Assembly: GCA_003216175.1 (NCBI GenBank)
Contig: QCJG01000006.1
Location: 38,792-102,791 of the forward strand
Direction: 5' to 3'
From: Prochlorococcus sp. AG-409-A10
Lineage (GTDB): Bacteria; Cyanobacteriota; Cyanobacteriia; PCC-6307; Cyanobiaceae
Length of the DNA stretch: 64,000 nucleotides
Part shown: positions 10,964-21,480 of the stretch, one piece after another
How the letters are laid out: each line of letters starts with the position of its first letter
Position numbering within the stretch: the first letter of the stretch is position 1
The notes under the pieces: model-generated
What the model saw: the letters and a program-made list of their open reading frames with translations, nothing else
What the model was told of the DNA's origin: nothing
Databases searched by the model: none
Translations under genes and position numbers: made by a program

Positions 10964-11461
10964 ATGCCCTCTTCTTATTCTTTTGATGTGGTTTCAGAAT
11001 TTGATCAGCAGGAATTAGTAAATGCTATTGATCAATTGAGGAGAGAAGTGGATCAAAGGTATGATCTGAAAGACTCAAGGACAAAAATAGATATTAAAGA
11101 AGATGAATTATCTATTGTCTCTCTAAGTGATATGACAATCGAATCTGTAAAAGATATTTTATTACAGAAAGCCACTAAAAGAAATTTATCATTAAAGATA
11201 TTTGATTTTCAAAAAATTGAAACTATAGGAGGTAATATGGTAATGCAAATTGTTAAATTAAAGAAAGGCTTGCCTCAAGAAATCGCAAAGAAATTAAGTA
11301 AGTTAGTTCGAGATAATTTGAAGAAATTAACAGTATCAATACAAGGAGACAGCTTGAGAATTACAGGTAAAAATAAAGATGATTTGCAAGCTGCAATTAA
11401 TTTAATTAAGAAGCAGGAAGATGATTTAGAAATAGCTCTACAATTTCAAAATTATAGATAG
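10964..11461 (+). CDS. YajQ family (DUF520) nucleotide-binding protein
   Basis: MPSSYSFDVVSEFDQQELVNAIDQLRREVDQRYDLKDS...; typical YajQ. Confidence 0.92.
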   Translation: MPSSYSFDVVSEFDQQELVNAIDQLRREVDQRYDLKDSRTKIDIKEDELSIVSLSDMTIESVKDILLQKATKRNLSLKIFDFQKIETIGGNMVMQIVKLKKGLPQEIAKKLSKLVRDNLKKLTVSIQGDSLRITGKNKDDLQAAINLIKKQEDDLEIALQFQNYR

Positions 11462-11502
11462 TTAATCAAAAATTAAAAACTTTATTACTAAGATTTTTTG
11501 TT

Positions 11503-11703
11503 ATGGAGAAATTAATAGAAAGACTTTCTAAAAAAGCATTTGATTTATCCGGACAGTCAAAAAAAGAATTAGAAAGGACATGTTGGATGATTGTTCATGA
11601 GCATAAGCATGGAGTGATGCCAACAGAATATGATATTAGGGAGATTGATGAAGAACTATATTTGGAGGTTTTAAGAATAGCTAGAGAGATGGCTCAGTTA
11701 TAG
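11503..11703 (+). CDS. 66 aa hypothetical protein
   Basis: ORF MEKLIERLSKKAFDLSGQSKKELERTCWMIVHEHKHGVMPTEYDIREIDEELYLEVLRIAREMAQL; codon pattern and spacing consistent with a real gene. Confidence 0.65.
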   Translation: MEKLIERLSKKAFDLSGQSKKELERTCWMIVHEHKHGVMPTEYDIREIDEELYLEVLRIAREMAQL

Positions 11704-11835
11704 AAGTAAGATGCTTTTTATTTATTGAAAATGAAAATCTGGCGGGTATAAAAATAAATTTATTATTTTTTCTATCTAACAATTTTCGCAATACTTGCTA
11801 AATCAACATAAAATCGTTTTTAGATAATCTTTTTT

Positions 11836-12639
11836 ATGACAACTCCATTTCGTAATGTGACTCCGAATGGACCAGGTGGCACAACAACTCTACTACTCGT
11901 CCTTTCATTTACAGGCTTTTTACTACTTACTCAAGCATTTTTCGTTGTTCCTGCTGGACAAGTTTCAGTTGTCACAACATTAGGGAAAGTAAGTGGTGGA
12001 TCCCGTAAACCTGGTTTGAATTTTAAAGTACCTTTTGTTCAAAATACTTATCCTTTTAATGTTCAAACTCAAGTTAGACCTGAAAAATTTGATTCATTAA
12101 CCAAAGATTTGCAAGTCATTTCTGCTACGGCTACTGTTAAATATGCTCTGAAGCCTAATGAGGCGGGAAGAGTTTTTAAAACTATCTCTTATAACGATAG
12201 AGAGATATATAACAGGATTATTCAACCATCATTACTTAAAGCACTCAAATCAGTTTTTTCAAAGTATGAGTTGGTAACAATAGCTAGCTCCTGGAGTGAT
12301 ATTTCTGAGTTGGTTGAGCAAACAGTAGCTGATGAACTTAATAAGTTTGACTACGTTGATGTTCAATCACTTGATTTGACTGGATTAACTATTGCTGATG
12401 AATATCGAGCAGCTATCGAACAAAAACAGATTGCTGAGCAGCAATTATTGAGAGCTCAAACTGAAGTTAAAATTGCAGAGCAAGAAGCTCTTAGATACGA
12501 TACATTAAATAAAAGTCTTGATGATCAAGTTCTTTTTAAATTGTTTTTAGATAAATGGAATGGTGAGACACAAGTTGTTCCCTCATTGCCAGGAAATAGT
12601 TCAGGAAATGTTCCTGTAATTGTTAGAGGAAAAAATTAA
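11836..12639 (+). CDS. SPFH/prohibitin (band 7) family membrane protein
   Basis: N-terminal TM then FVVPAGQVSVVTTLGKVSGGSRKPGLNFKVPFVQ...EQKQIAEQQLLRAQTE. Confidence 0.9.
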   Translation: MTTPFRNVTPNGPGGTTTLLLVLSFTGFLLLTQAFFVVPAGQVSVVTTLGKVSGGSRKPGLNFKVPFVQNTYPFNVQTQVRPEKFDSLTKDLQVISATATVKYALKPNEAGRVFKTISYNDREIYNRIIQPSLLKALKSVFSKYELVTIASSWSDISELVEQTVADELNKFDYVDVQSLDLTGLTIADEYRAAIEQKQIAEQQLLRAQTEVKIAEQEALRYDTLNKSLDDQVLFKLFLDKWNGETQVVPSLPGNSSGNVPVIVRGKN

Positions 12640-12660
12640 TTAACCTTAAAAATTGACTAC

Positions 12661-12698
12661 AAAAAAATCCAATTTATTAATTTAAATTGGATTTTTTT
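12661..12698. terminator. Bidirectional intrinsic terminator between convergent SPFH gene and hemL
   Basis: Perfect inverted repeat aaaaaaatccaattta-ttaatt-taaattggattttttt in a convergent gene junction. Confidence 0.8.
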
Positions 12699-13995
12699 AT
12701 GAGATTTTAGAGAAACATTCTTGAAAAGCTTTTATTGTCGAATTTATATCATCTTCAGAATGTGCAAGTGATGTAAAACCTGCCTCGAATGCACTTGGGG
12801 CTAAATAAACACCTTTTTGAAGCATCAGTCTATGCAATTTACTAAACCGATTTGTATCAGCGGATTTAGCTTCTTCAAAGTTTTTAACTGGTCCTTCACA
12901 TAGATAAAAACCGAACATTGCGCTAATGCTCTGCCCATAAATAGCAATATTTGACTCTTTTGCCGCTGTAATGACGCCATCGACAAGCTTTTTCGTAAGT
13001 GCTTCTAATTTTTCATAGGTACCTTCTTGCTTAAGGAGTTCAAGCGTTTTAATGCCAGCCGTCATAGCAAGAGGATTACCGCTCAATGTACCTGCTTGAT
13101 ACATAGGACCAGAAGGAGAAACCATTGACATGATTTCTTTACGACCGCCATAGGCTCCTACTGGAAGTCCCCCGCCAATTACCTTTCCCATAGTGGTTAA
13201 ATCAGGAGTTACTCCAAAACGCTCTTGGGCTCCTCCATAGCTGATTCGAAAACCAGTCATTACTTCATCAAAAACTAAAAGTGCACCATTCTCATGGGTT
13301 ACCTCTCTCAGCCCCTCTAAGAAACCTGGTTCAGGCGTGATGAAGCCTGCATTTCCAACAACAGGCTCAAGGATGACTCCAGAAATCGCATCTGGATTTT
13401 CAGCAAAAAGCTCTTTTACAGCTTCAAGATCGTTATAAGGAGCAGTAAGCGTATTGGCGGTTGTACTTCTTGGAACACCTGGAGAGTCTGGCAGACCAAG
13501 TGTTGCTACTCCTGATCCTGCTTTCACTAAAAACATATCAGCATGCCCGTGATAGCAACCTTCGAACTTGATAACTTTATCTCTGCCAGTAAAGGCTCTC
13601 ATCAAACGAAGAACAGCCATACAAGCTTCTGTGCCGCTATTGACAAAGCGAACCATCTCAACGCTTGGGACAGCGTCTATGACCATTTCAGCAAGCTTGT
13701 TCTCGAGCGCACAAGGTGCTCCGAAACTCGTCCCTTTTTCAAGTGTTTCCTGAAGAGCGGAAATCACCTCTGGGTGAGCATGTCCACAAATCGCAGGTCC
13801 CCAGCTACCTACATAGTCGATGTATCTGTTTCCATCAACATCCCAAGCATAAGGACCCTTAACTCGATCAAAAACGATTGGATCCCCTTCAACAGATTTG
13901 AAGGCTCTTACAGGTGAACTGACTCCACCAGGCATTAAATTTTTGGCAGAGCCAAAAATTTCTTCAGATCTTTTTGTGTTCAACGCGTCTGTCAC
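12697..13995 (-). CDS. hemL: Glutamate-1-semialdehyde 2,1-aminomutase
   Basis: [21 protein letters not shown]...[35 protein letters not shown]...[17 protein letters not shown]. Confidence 0.96.
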   Translation of the reverse strand: MTDALNTKRSEEIFGSAKNLMPGGVSSPVRAFKSVEGDPIVFDRVKGPYAWDVDGNRYIDYVGSWGPAICGHAHPEVISALQETLEKGTSFGAPCALENKLAEMVIDAVPSVEMVRFVNSGTEACMAVLRLMRAFTGRDKVIKFEGCYHGHADMFLVKAGSGVATLGLPDSPGVPRSTTANTLTAPYNDLEAVKELFAENPDAISGVILEPVVGNAGFITPEPGFLEGLREVTHENGALLVFDEVMTGFRISYGGAQERFGVTPDLTTMGKVIGGGLPVGAYGGRKEIMSMVSPSGPMYQAGTLSGNPLAMTAGIKTLELLKQEGTYEKLEALTKKLVDGVITAAKESNIAIYGQSISAMFGFYLCEGPVKNFEEAKSADTNRFSKLHRLMLQKGVYLAPSAFEAGFTSLAHSEDDINSTIKAFQECFSKIS

Positions 13996-14264
13996 AGCAC
14001 CTCAGCGAATGAGCTCATAAACACAGTCAGTCATAATGGCTTAAAAGTGACTGATTCGTCTAAATTTTTGAATCAGTTCAGCATCTGGTTATTTTTTTTT
14101 AATGTTTAATAGGTCAATTTTGATAAATGAGTTTAATCCTAAAAACAAGTGACAGATTGACTTTTTTGGAAATGATGCCCCTTAAATACAATGTTTTTTG
14201 GCTAATTGTAAATATTTGATTTGTTAATTCTGTGATGATATGAAAATAGAAAAAACCTAATTTT

Positions 14265-15092
14265 TTAAAAGAAAAATTCATTTTCGATATCTGATTGAGG
14301 CCAGCTAATGTCGACAACTACAGGCGCGTGATCACTGGGTTTCTCTCTTGATCTTGGCTCTTTGTCGATCCAACAACTGTTGGTACAACTGAGAATATCT
14401 TTTGTTAAGTAAATATGATCTATTCGCCACCCCTTGTCTCTTTCCCAGGCTGAATGGCGATAATCCCACCAAGACCAATTTTTATCACCTGGCTCGAAAA
14501 TCCTAAAAACATCTTCTAATTCATCTCCTAAAGCTTCTCTAAGTAATTTTCTTTCTTTTGAAGAAGCCATAATTGATTCTTTGTAATTACTTGGCGTATG
14601 TATATCTTTATCTTCAGGGGCAATATTAAAGTCTCCTAATAAACATATAGGAGTGTGATTAGAATTGATTTTTCTTAGATAAAACTGTAAACATTTTAGC
14701 CATTTTTCTTTATAAATAAACTTATCTGAATTTATAGATGATCCATTTGGAACATAAACATTTATAATTCGAATGTCATTAATTTCAGCACTTATGATTC
14801 TTTTTTGTTCATTTAATGTAGGTAAATCTTTATAGTCCTTAATTACTTCATTAAAACCAATCTTTATATTATGAATTGGGAACCGACTTATTATTGCTAC
14901 TCCATTGTAAGACTTTTGCCCAGAGATTGATACCTCATATCCAATGTTTGAAAAAATTTCAATTGGGAAAAACTTATCTTCTGTTTTTGTCTCTTGTAAG
15001 CAAAGAATGTCAATTTTGTTAGTTAAAATCCATTCTTTGACATGATCTATTCTTGAACGAATAGAATTGACATTCCAGGTTGCAACAAGCAA
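14265..15092 (-). CDS. xth: Exodeoxyribonuclease III (AP endonuclease family)
   Basis: MLVATWNVNSIRSRIDHVKEWILTNKIDILCLQETK...GDFNIAPEDKDIH...GWRIDHIYLT...SDHAPVVVDI. Confidence 0.94.
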   Translation of the reverse strand: MLVATWNVNSIRSRIDHVKEWILTNKIDILCLQETKTEDKFFPIEIFSNIGYEVSISGQKSYNGVAIISRFPIHNIKIGFNEVIKDYKDLPTLNEQKRIISAEINDIRIINVYVPNGSSINSDKFIYKEKWLKCLQFYLRKINSNHTPICLLGDFNIAPEDKDIHTPSNYKESIMASSKERKLLREALGDELEDVFRIFEPGDKNWSWWDYRHSAWERDKGWRIDHIYLTKDILSCTNSCWIDKEPRSREKPSDHAPVVVDISWPQSDIENEFFF

Positions 15093-15149
15093 GACTTAAA
15101 ATTTTATTGCTTAAGTTATTATCATGTAAATTCTAACGAAAGTTTAGTT

Positions 15150-15491
15150 TTGAACCAAATTTCACGTTTTATTAATGGTCAATTATTGTTGGCTTTCTCT
15201 TGTTTAATACCAATTTTAATTACGGCAGGACAAGTTTCTTCTTCTTCTTCTTCAAAAATATTAAGAATTTCGGAAGTAAAAAATTATTCAACTGATGAGA
15301 AAAGAGATATTTTCAGTACTTTCGATACAGAAGATCAAATTGATCAAGGTTTACCCATAGATCCATTTGATTTAATGAATCGTCTTAAACAAGCAGGAGC
15401 GATGAATGATGCTACAACTCCATCAGATGCACTCGATGAAGCTCTCAATGCATTTGACCAGTCAGAGTATGAAAATGTCCAAAATGAATAA
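15150..15491 (+). CDS. Hypothetical protein with signal peptide/TM and Ser-run
   Basis: ORF with N-terminal hydrophobic segment and DPFDLMNRLKQAGAMNDATTPSDALDEALNAF; start uncertain. Confidence 0.6.
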   Translation: MNQISRFINGQLLLAFSCLIPILITAGQVSSSSSSKILRISEVKNYSTDEKRDIFSTFDTEDQIDQGLPIDPFDLMNRLKQAGAMNDATTPSDALDEALNAFDQSEYENVQNE

Positions 15492-15559
15492 AACACAATA
15501 GTATTTGTAGGATTTTGGTAAATTTAAGATTGGTCACTAATAGCCTATTTATTAAATAG

Positions 15560-16207
15560 ATGAAGAACCATCCAATTCCCTCGGTCACTGATCCATTGCA
15601 ATACCGAGCAATTGGATTAGTCAGAGGCATTTACAAGCCTCAAGATGATGACACCTTTACACGTGGGACTCTAATTGATTCTAAAGGTAATGAAATAGAT
15701 TCAGTTGTCCTTGGAAGAGTCATAACCTTGATTCGTAATCACGTTGCTCTAGAAAAACCTCACCTCTGGGTCGTATATCCAAGATGCAGGAATAATCAAA
15801 ATCTTCATTTACAAATCACAGGTATTTGGGAACCAAGTACTTTGAAAAAAGATTTTGTGGAGAGCGAGGGATTGAATGAAGCTTCAAGTCTTAAGATTGA
15901 TTCTGATAATTTAGTCGAAGGTGATGATTATTTTTCAATAAGAGGAGAATTGATTTTTACTAAGCCAGAAGAAAAAGAGGTAGTTATAAAAATTCGTCAA
16001 AAACCTAGAAATCTGCAAAAGAAAGCTTTACCTTTCAAAGTGAATCTTAAGGGAGAAGTACCTATTAATTACTTAAAACATTTTATTAGTCTTGATGTAC
16101 GTCGTGTTGAGTATCAACTTTTGGTTGAGGATTTTCAAATAATAGGCCCTCTTTCTCAACAACAAAAAAATAACAAAACTAGAAAAATCTTAAAAAATAA
16201 AAATTAG
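15560..16207 (+). CDS. Conserved hypothetical protein, cyanobacterial-type
   Basis: ORF YRAIGLVRGIYKPQDDDTFTRGTLIDSKGNEIDSVVLGRVITLIRNH... Confidence 0.75.
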   Translation: MKNHPIPSVTDPLQYRAIGLVRGIYKPQDDDTFTRGTLIDSKGNEIDSVVLGRVITLIRNHVALEKPHLWVVYPRCRNNQNLHLQITGIWEPSTLKKDFVESEGLNEASSLKIDSDNLVEGDDYFSIRGELIFTKPEEKEVVIKIRQKPRNLQKKALPFKVNLKGEVPINYLKHFISLDVRRVEYQLLVEDFQIIGPLSQQQKNNKTRKILKNKN

Positions 16208-16272
16208 TCTTCAAAAAAAATTATATCAATGGATTCTATCTATAACACTTATTATTATATACTCACGCGTAA

Positions 16273-17496
16273 ATGAAATCTATTTTTATTGATTGTAGTC
16301 TTGGAATATCTGGAGATATGCTTGCATCAGCATTATTTGATTTAGGTGTTCCGCGCTCTATTTTCTTGGATAACTTAGTAAAGTTAAATATTGATCAAAA
16401 TTATAATTGCAAATTCAATGTGGGAGATAGCGAAGGTATAAAAGGAATTATCTGTACAAAAAATGAAATTGAATTAAAGAAATTACCTAGAAGCCTTAAT
16501 GATATAAAAAACTTACTTTTCGATTCAAAGCTTAATGATTATGTGAAGAAAAAGTCTATTAGGGTTTTTGAAATTCTTGCAGGTGCAGAAGCAATTGTTC
16601 ATGGGAATGAAATCTCAGATGTTCATTTTCATGAACTAGGTTCAATGGATTCCATACTTGATATTGTTAATGTTTGCTCCGCTATAGATTTTTTAAAGCC
16701 ATACAATATTTATTTTTCAAACCCACCTTCCGGGAAAGGAATCGTGTCCACTTCACATGGCCCTCTGCCTGTTCCAGTCCCTACAGTCCTAGAGATAGCG
16801 AGACAAGAAAAAATTCCTTTAATGGTGCTTGATGATAAATATCTTGGTGAAATAACAACTCCTACTGGTATCGCATTGATAGCAACTTTTATAGATAAGT
16901 TTTCTCAATTAGATAAAATAAATATTAAAAAGATTGGTATTGGTTTAGGAAGTAAAAATATTTCTCGGCCAAATTTTTTAAGAGTTCTGCTAATAGATGA
17001 AAATGATGATTATATAGAAAATAATAAGCCTTGTTATGAGAATATAATTGCTCAGGAGGCTTGGATTGATGATTCCACACCTGAAGATGTTGCGGTTTTA
17101 ATTGAAAGATTAAGATCTGCAGGAGCTATAGATGTTATTTGTTATTCGGTCGATATGAAAAAAAATAGAAAAGGTATATGTATACAAGCTATTGTCTACC
17201 CCAAGCATAAAAATATACTTAGGGATGTTTGGTTTAACTATAGTACAACAATTGGAATTAGAGAAAATAAGATTAGCCGCTGGATACTTCCAAGAAGAAC
17301 AGTTTGTCATAACACTAAATTTGGGACAGTTAATGTTAAACAAGTAATCAGACCAAATGGTCAGGTTTCAAAAAAAATAGAACATAAAGACTTGACAAAA
17401 ATAACTTTAAATACTGGAATTCCAATAGAAGAGATACGTCAGGAATTAATCATAGAATTATCTGAATTTTATGAATTAGATGATTGGTCTTTTTGA
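16273..17496 (+). CDS. larC: LarC family (DUF111) nickel insertion protein
   Basis: MKSIFIDCSLGISGDMLASALFDLGVP...HFHELGSMDSILDIV...GKGIVSTSHGPLPVPVPTVLEI...TPTGIALIATF. Confidence 0.85.
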   Translation: MKSIFIDCSLGISGDMLASALFDLGVPRSIFLDNLVKLNIDQNYNCKFNVGDSEGIKGIICTKNEIELKKLPRSLNDIKNLLFDSKLNDYVKKKSIRVFEILAGAEAIVHGNEISDVHFHELGSMDSILDIVNVCSAIDFLKPYNIYFSNPPSGKGIVSTSHGPLPVPVPTVLEIARQEKIPLMVLDDKYLGEITTPTGIALIATFIDKFSQLDKINIKKIGIGLGSKNISRPNFLRVLLIDENDDYIENNKPCYENIIAQEAWIDDSTPEDVAVLIERLRSAGAIDVICYSVDMKKNRKGICIQAIVYPKHKNILRDVWFNYSTTIGIRENKISRWILPRRTVCHNTKFGTVNVKQVIRPNGQVSKKIEHKDLTKITLNTGIPIEEIRQELIIELSEFYELDDWSF

Positions 17497-18461
17497 TACT
17501 TAATTTTAATATGATTCAGATTAAAAGAAATAATTTTGTTTTTGGAATGATCTATAAAATCAATGTTAAACTTCTGATAACATTAATTTGCTTTGCCTTT
17601 CTTGGCAAGTCAATATATGGGAATTTTGAGTCTTTATCTAATCAGACAATTGGTAAGCAAGAAATCTTATGGCTATTAGGAGGGGTTTTATTTAGTTTTT
17701 TAAGTATAATAGTTAATGCCTATGCCTGGAAACTTTTAATAAATAATATAGGTTGCAATACCAAAGATTTGAATATAATAAAAATATTTTTGGCCACAAA
17801 TATATATAAATATTTGCCTGGAGGTGTATGGCATTTTGTATCTAGATTTAATACTTTGCAATTGAAATTATCAACTGAAAAATCAATAGAATCTATTTTA
17901 TTAGAACCATTATTAATGTTGGTTGCAGGTCTAATATTTATTCCATTTGGGACTTTTAATATAGTTATTTTTATACTTTGTTGGTCATCTACTTTATTCT
18001 TTTTACCAGCATTTAGACAATTCTTAGTTAAAAAATTAAAAGCAATGAAGGCAAATCTTTTTACTAAGATTGATAACCCCACAGATAGGAAATTAGCAAA
18101 AAATAATCAAAATATTTCAATAAGGATGTTTTATCCTTATAAGCCACTATTTGTAGAGATCATATTTGTTTTGGTTCGCTTTCTGGGCTTTTTATGTTGT
18201 ATTAATGCCTTTTCTATTGGGGGATTAATTTCTCAAGGTGAACTTATATCTACCTTTTCTTTAGCATGGATTATTGGCCTTATAATACCGGCAGCACCAG
18301 GTGGGTTAGGTGTCTTTGAATCTGTGATAATATTTAGGCTTGCTTCACATTTGCCAGAAGCATCTCTCTTGGCTTCAGTGCTTAGCTATCGTCTTGTTTC
18401 AACAATCTCTGATATCTTCGCAGCTTTAATTTATCCAGTTAAAAAATTATTTAAAGTTTAA
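17484..18461 (+). CDS. UPF0104 / lysylphosphatidylglycerol synthase TM region-like, flippase-like membrane protein
   Basis: Polytopic ORF, YKYLPGGVWHFVSRF, IPAAPGGLGVFESVIIFRL. Confidence 0.75.
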   Translation: MVFLILNFNMIQIKRNNFVFGMIYKINVKLLITLICFAFLGKSIYGNFESLSNQTIGKQEILWLLGGVLFSFLSIIVNAYAWKLLINNIGCNTKDLNIIKIFLATNIYKYLPGGVWHFVSRFNTLQLKLSTEKSIESILLEPLLMLVAGLIFIPFGTFNIVIFILCWSSTLFFLPAFRQFLVKKLKAMKANLFTKIDNPTDRKLAKNNQNISIRMFYPYKPLFVEIIFVLVRFLGFLCCINAFSIGGLISQGELISTFSLAWIIGLIIPAAPGGLGVFESVIIFRLASHLPEASLLASVLSYRLVSTISDIFAALIYPVKKLFKV

Positions 18462-18469
18462 ATTTTATG

Positions 18470-20104
18470 TTAGTTATTTCTGTTATTTAAGCTTGGTATT
18501 AAGGCCATGGAGGCTATTAACCCTAGACAAATTATGATCAATGAAGGTATGATAGATTCTGCTACTCTTTCATCTCCGGCATATTGGAATATTCTTACTG
18601 AAAGTGTATCAAAATCAAATGGTCTTAATATAAAAGTTAGTGGTAATTCCTTTATGGTGTCAACAAAAACTAGAAGAGCACCTACTAACATAGGACCTTT
18701 AAGAAGTGGTAGATGTATTTTGAAAAGGACCTCTGACCAGTTGTTGCCAAGATTTATGGCTGCGTTATCTATATTTGGTGAAATCCTCTCAAAGCCAGCA
18801 TCAAGCCCACCTTTTGAAACCGCTAGGAATCTAATGCTATAGCCCCAGATTAGTAAGCTTAATATATTTATTTGCCAGATACTTCCTTTAAAAGAAAGAA
18901 GAGCAAGGGCTAAAACAGATCCAGGAATTGCATAGCCAATACTGGATAAGAAGGTCAATATATTTAGCCATTGATGATTTTGCCATCTCTTGGAGATTGA
19001 TAAAATCAAAGATATAAATATCGTTATTAATGAAACAACTAAGGCTAAAATAAAGCTTCTAATAGTTAATCCAATTAAATCTGTATTGAAGCCTTGATGC
19101 ATTTGATCAATATTTATTATTGCCCATGTAATTGGAATGCCCAATGTAAGCATTGGAGGAGTAAAGGTTATAACTTGAGCAAGGAATAGATTTATACCTT
19201 TTAATTCCCATTTTGCTGAGTCTCCACTACTTATTCCGTCTGTCCATCGTTTACTTCTTTCTCTTGATTTGCGTTCAATTGCAACTAATAGAAAAACTAA
19301 AATCAGAGCAAATAAGGCAAGAGCAATTGCACCTGAAGGCTCACCTTCCTCTACCCAACTTTCAAGTATTCCAGCAGAAATACTTGGAATATTTAAAAGT
19401 TGAACTGCACCTAATTCATTTATGATTTCCATCGCCATTAAAGCTAAACCAGCAGTAATTGAGGGAATTGCTATTGGCAGAGATATTCTAAAAAAACTTT
19501 TCCAAGGACCTATTCCAAGAGTTCTAGATGCCTCAATTTGCTTTCTACCACCTTTCTCAAAACTTTCTGAACTTAGTAGAAATACATATGGATAGGTTGT
19601 GAATGACATTATTACTACACCCCACAAAATACCGGTAATTCTGATGGAATTTATGCTGCCGAGGTCAATTAATGTAGCTGCTAACAGATAAGCTGGCGTT
19701 GCAAAAGGAATTAGTTGGCAAACTCTAAGAATTTTTCTCCCTTTAAAATGGCAATTGGCTAAAATCCAACCATTAGCTACTCCCAAAAATCCACCTAGAG
19801 TTAGAGAAAGAATCAATAATAATAGGGTCCCTTTTATTTCATTAATATTATTTATCGTCAAATAGATAGACCCTTTTTTAATACCGTATAACCCTTCTCT
19901 TACTAGGGTAAATAACGGCCATAAAATAAAAAATGTTAATAGTGTTACTAAGAACTTTAATATGTAGCGACTATTATTTATTCCGATAAAATCATAGATA
20001 AATTTAATATTCTTGTCTTTTTTGTAGGCCTTTAAAGTGGATTTGATGTTGTTCAATTTATTCTGAAAAGTCGGTATTTTGTGATTATTTGTCAATACAT
20101 GCAT
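18470..20104 (-). CDS. Two-domain ABC transporter permease, iron(III)/FutB-AfuB-like
   Basis: 544 aa polytopic ORF with two copies of the binding-protein-dependent permease domain (EASRTLGIGPWKSFFRISLPIAIPSITAG; NAAINLGNNWSEVLFKIHLPLLKGPML). Confidence 0.82.
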   Translation of the reverse strand: MHVLTNNHKIPTFQNKLNNIKSTLKAYKKDKNIKFIYDFIGINNSRYILKFLVTLLTFFILWPLFTLVREGLYGIKKGSIYLTINNINEIKGTLLLLILSLTLGGFLGVANGWILANCHFKGRKILRVCQLIPFATPAYLLAATLIDLGSINSIRITGILWGVVIMSFTTYPYVFLLSSESFEKGGRKQIEASRTLGIGPWKSFFRISLPIAIPSITAGLALMAMEIINELGAVQLLNIPSISAGILESWVEEGEPSGAIALALFALILVFLLVAIERKSRERSKRWTDGISSGDSAKWELKGINLFLAQVITFTPPMLTLGIPITWAIINIDQMHQGFNTDLIGLTIRSFILALVVSLITIFISLILSISKRWQNHQWLNILTFLSSIGYAIPGSVLALALLSFKGSIWQINILSLLIWGYSIRFLAVSKGGLDAGFERISPNIDNAAINLGNNWSEVLFKIHLPLLKGPMLVGALLVFVDTIKELPLTFILRPFDFDTLSVRIFQYAGDERVAESIIPSLIIICLGLIASMALIPSLNNRNN

Positions 20105-21119
20105 TTAATTGAGAGAGTATTTTCTCTTTGTCTAATTCTTTCCCAATAAAGACAAGTTGATTATTTCTTTCTTCTCCCCATTCACTATCTTCAATAGAAA
20201 TTCTTTTACCAGCAAGGTGAAAGACATGTCTTCTTTCGCTTTCGCTGAACCAAAGTATGCCCTTTGCTCTAAAAACATTACTTTTTAATTGATTATCTAG
20301 AAAATATTGGAATTTCCTAAGAGAGAAAGGTTCTTTAGTTTGAAAAGAAACAGAAAGAAAATCTTCAATTCTATTATCTTCATCTGAGTGAACATGTTCA
20401 TGTTCATGTTCATGTTCATGTTCATGTTCATGTTCATGTTCATGTTCATGACCTGAATCTTTTTGATTTATCAGATCGGTCTCGAATAGACCCACACTTA
20501 ATAATAGGTTGAGAGGAATATTACCTTTAATACTTTTTAAAATCCTTACATCATTTTTTATTTCTTTTAATTTAGTTATGGTTTCTTCTATGTTTTCATT
20601 AGTTACTAAATCACATTTGTTTAGAAGTAAGATATCACCATAGATTATTTGTGATCTTCCTATTGAACTTTCTAAGACAACATTACTAAAATTTTCAGCA
20701 TCTATTAAAGTTATAATAGAGTCTAATCTTGTTTGGTCTCTTAATTCACTTCCAAGTAATGTCATTGCAACTGGAAGTGGATCGGCTAAACCTGTGGTTT
20801 CAATAATAATGTAATCGATTTTCTTGTTGACATTAATTAACTTCTCTATTGCTTCTACTAACTCGCCATTTATAGAACAACAAATACATCCATTAGTTAG
20901 CTCTATCATTTCTTCTTCAGTTTTAATTATTAATTCATTATCAATTCCTATTTCACCAAACTCGTTAACTAATACAGCTGTCTTTATACCTTTCTGATTA
21001 TTAAGGATATGATTTAATAAAGTTGTTTTCCCTGATCCTAAAAATCCTGATATAATTGTAATAGGAATAGTAGTTTTGGAAACTATATTTTCTTTAATAT
21101 TGGATTCACTAGTGTTCAT
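20085..21119 (-). CDS. CobW/COG0523 family GTP-binding metallochaperone with His-Glu repeat
   Basis: ITIISGFLGSGKTTLLNHIL, VNEFGEIGID, GCICCSINGEL, HEHEHEHE tract. Confidence 0.92.
   Translation of the reverse strand: MNTSESNIKENIVSKTTIPITIISGFLGSGKTTLLNHILNNQKGIKTAVLVNEFGEIGIDNELIIKTEEEMIELTNGCICCSINGELVEAIEKLINVNKKIDYIIIETTGLADPLPVAMTLLGSELRDQTRLDSIITLIDAENFSNVVLESSIGRSQIIYGDILLLNKCDLVTNENIEETITKLKEIKNDVRILKSIKGNIPLNLLLSVGLFETDLINQKDSGHEHEHEHEHEHEHEHEHEHVHSDEDNRIEDFLSVSFQTKEPFSLRKFQYFLDNQLKSNVFRAKGILWFSESERRHVFHLAGKRISIEDSEWGEERNNQLVFIGKELDKEKILSQLNACIDK
20393..20450. repeat. Hexanucleotide tandem repeat (catgtt)n, about 9.7 copies, inside the CobW-family gene
   Basis: Direct reading of catgttcatgttcatg...; encodes alternating His-Glu on the minus strand. 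Confidence 0.97.
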
Positions 21120-21144
21120 TTTAATGATAGTAAGTAATGATACA

Positions 21145-21480
21145 TTAGGTGTTGATTAATTTATCAATAGACTTAGCAAGCTGGATGTCATTAGTAGTAA
21201 TTCCTCCTTTGTCATGAGTAGTTAAATTGATTTTAACTTTATTATATGTATTCTGCCAATCTGGATGATGATTCATTTTTTCAGATAAAAGAGCGACCTT
21301 ACTCATAAAGCCAAAAGCATTAATGAAATTATCGAATTCAAATTCTTTTTTTATTGTTTTATTATCTAGTACCCAAGAAGGGTTGTTTTTTATAAAATAA
21401 TCTAGTTGATTTTGCTCTAATAAGGAAACCATGAGTTTTTTATATTTATATTTAATTTTAATCAAAATCACCAATTGCAT
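21145..21480 (-). CDS. phhB: Pterin-4a-carbinolamine dehydratase (start probably internal, MVSLLEQ...)
   Basis: [59 protein letters not shown]. Confidence 0.9.
   Translation of the reverse strand: MQLVILIKIKYKYKKLMVSLLEQNQLDYFIKNNPSWVLDNKTIKKEFEFDNFINAFGFMSKVALLSEKMNHHPDWQNTYNKVKINLTTHDKGGITTNDIQLAKSIDKLINT

Noticed and set aside
13543-13917. Plus-strand ORFs antisense to hemL
   Set aside because: They overlap strongly conserved HemL codons; typical shadow ORFs.
14114-14317. 67-aa minus-strand ORF downstream of xth
   Set aside because: It overlaps the xth 3' end in another frame, with low-complexity AT-rich composition and no family resemblance.
15234-15258. TTC trinucleotide run encoding poly-Ser after a signal-like segment
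   Set aside because: Short low-complexity tract; not convincing as a functional repeat.
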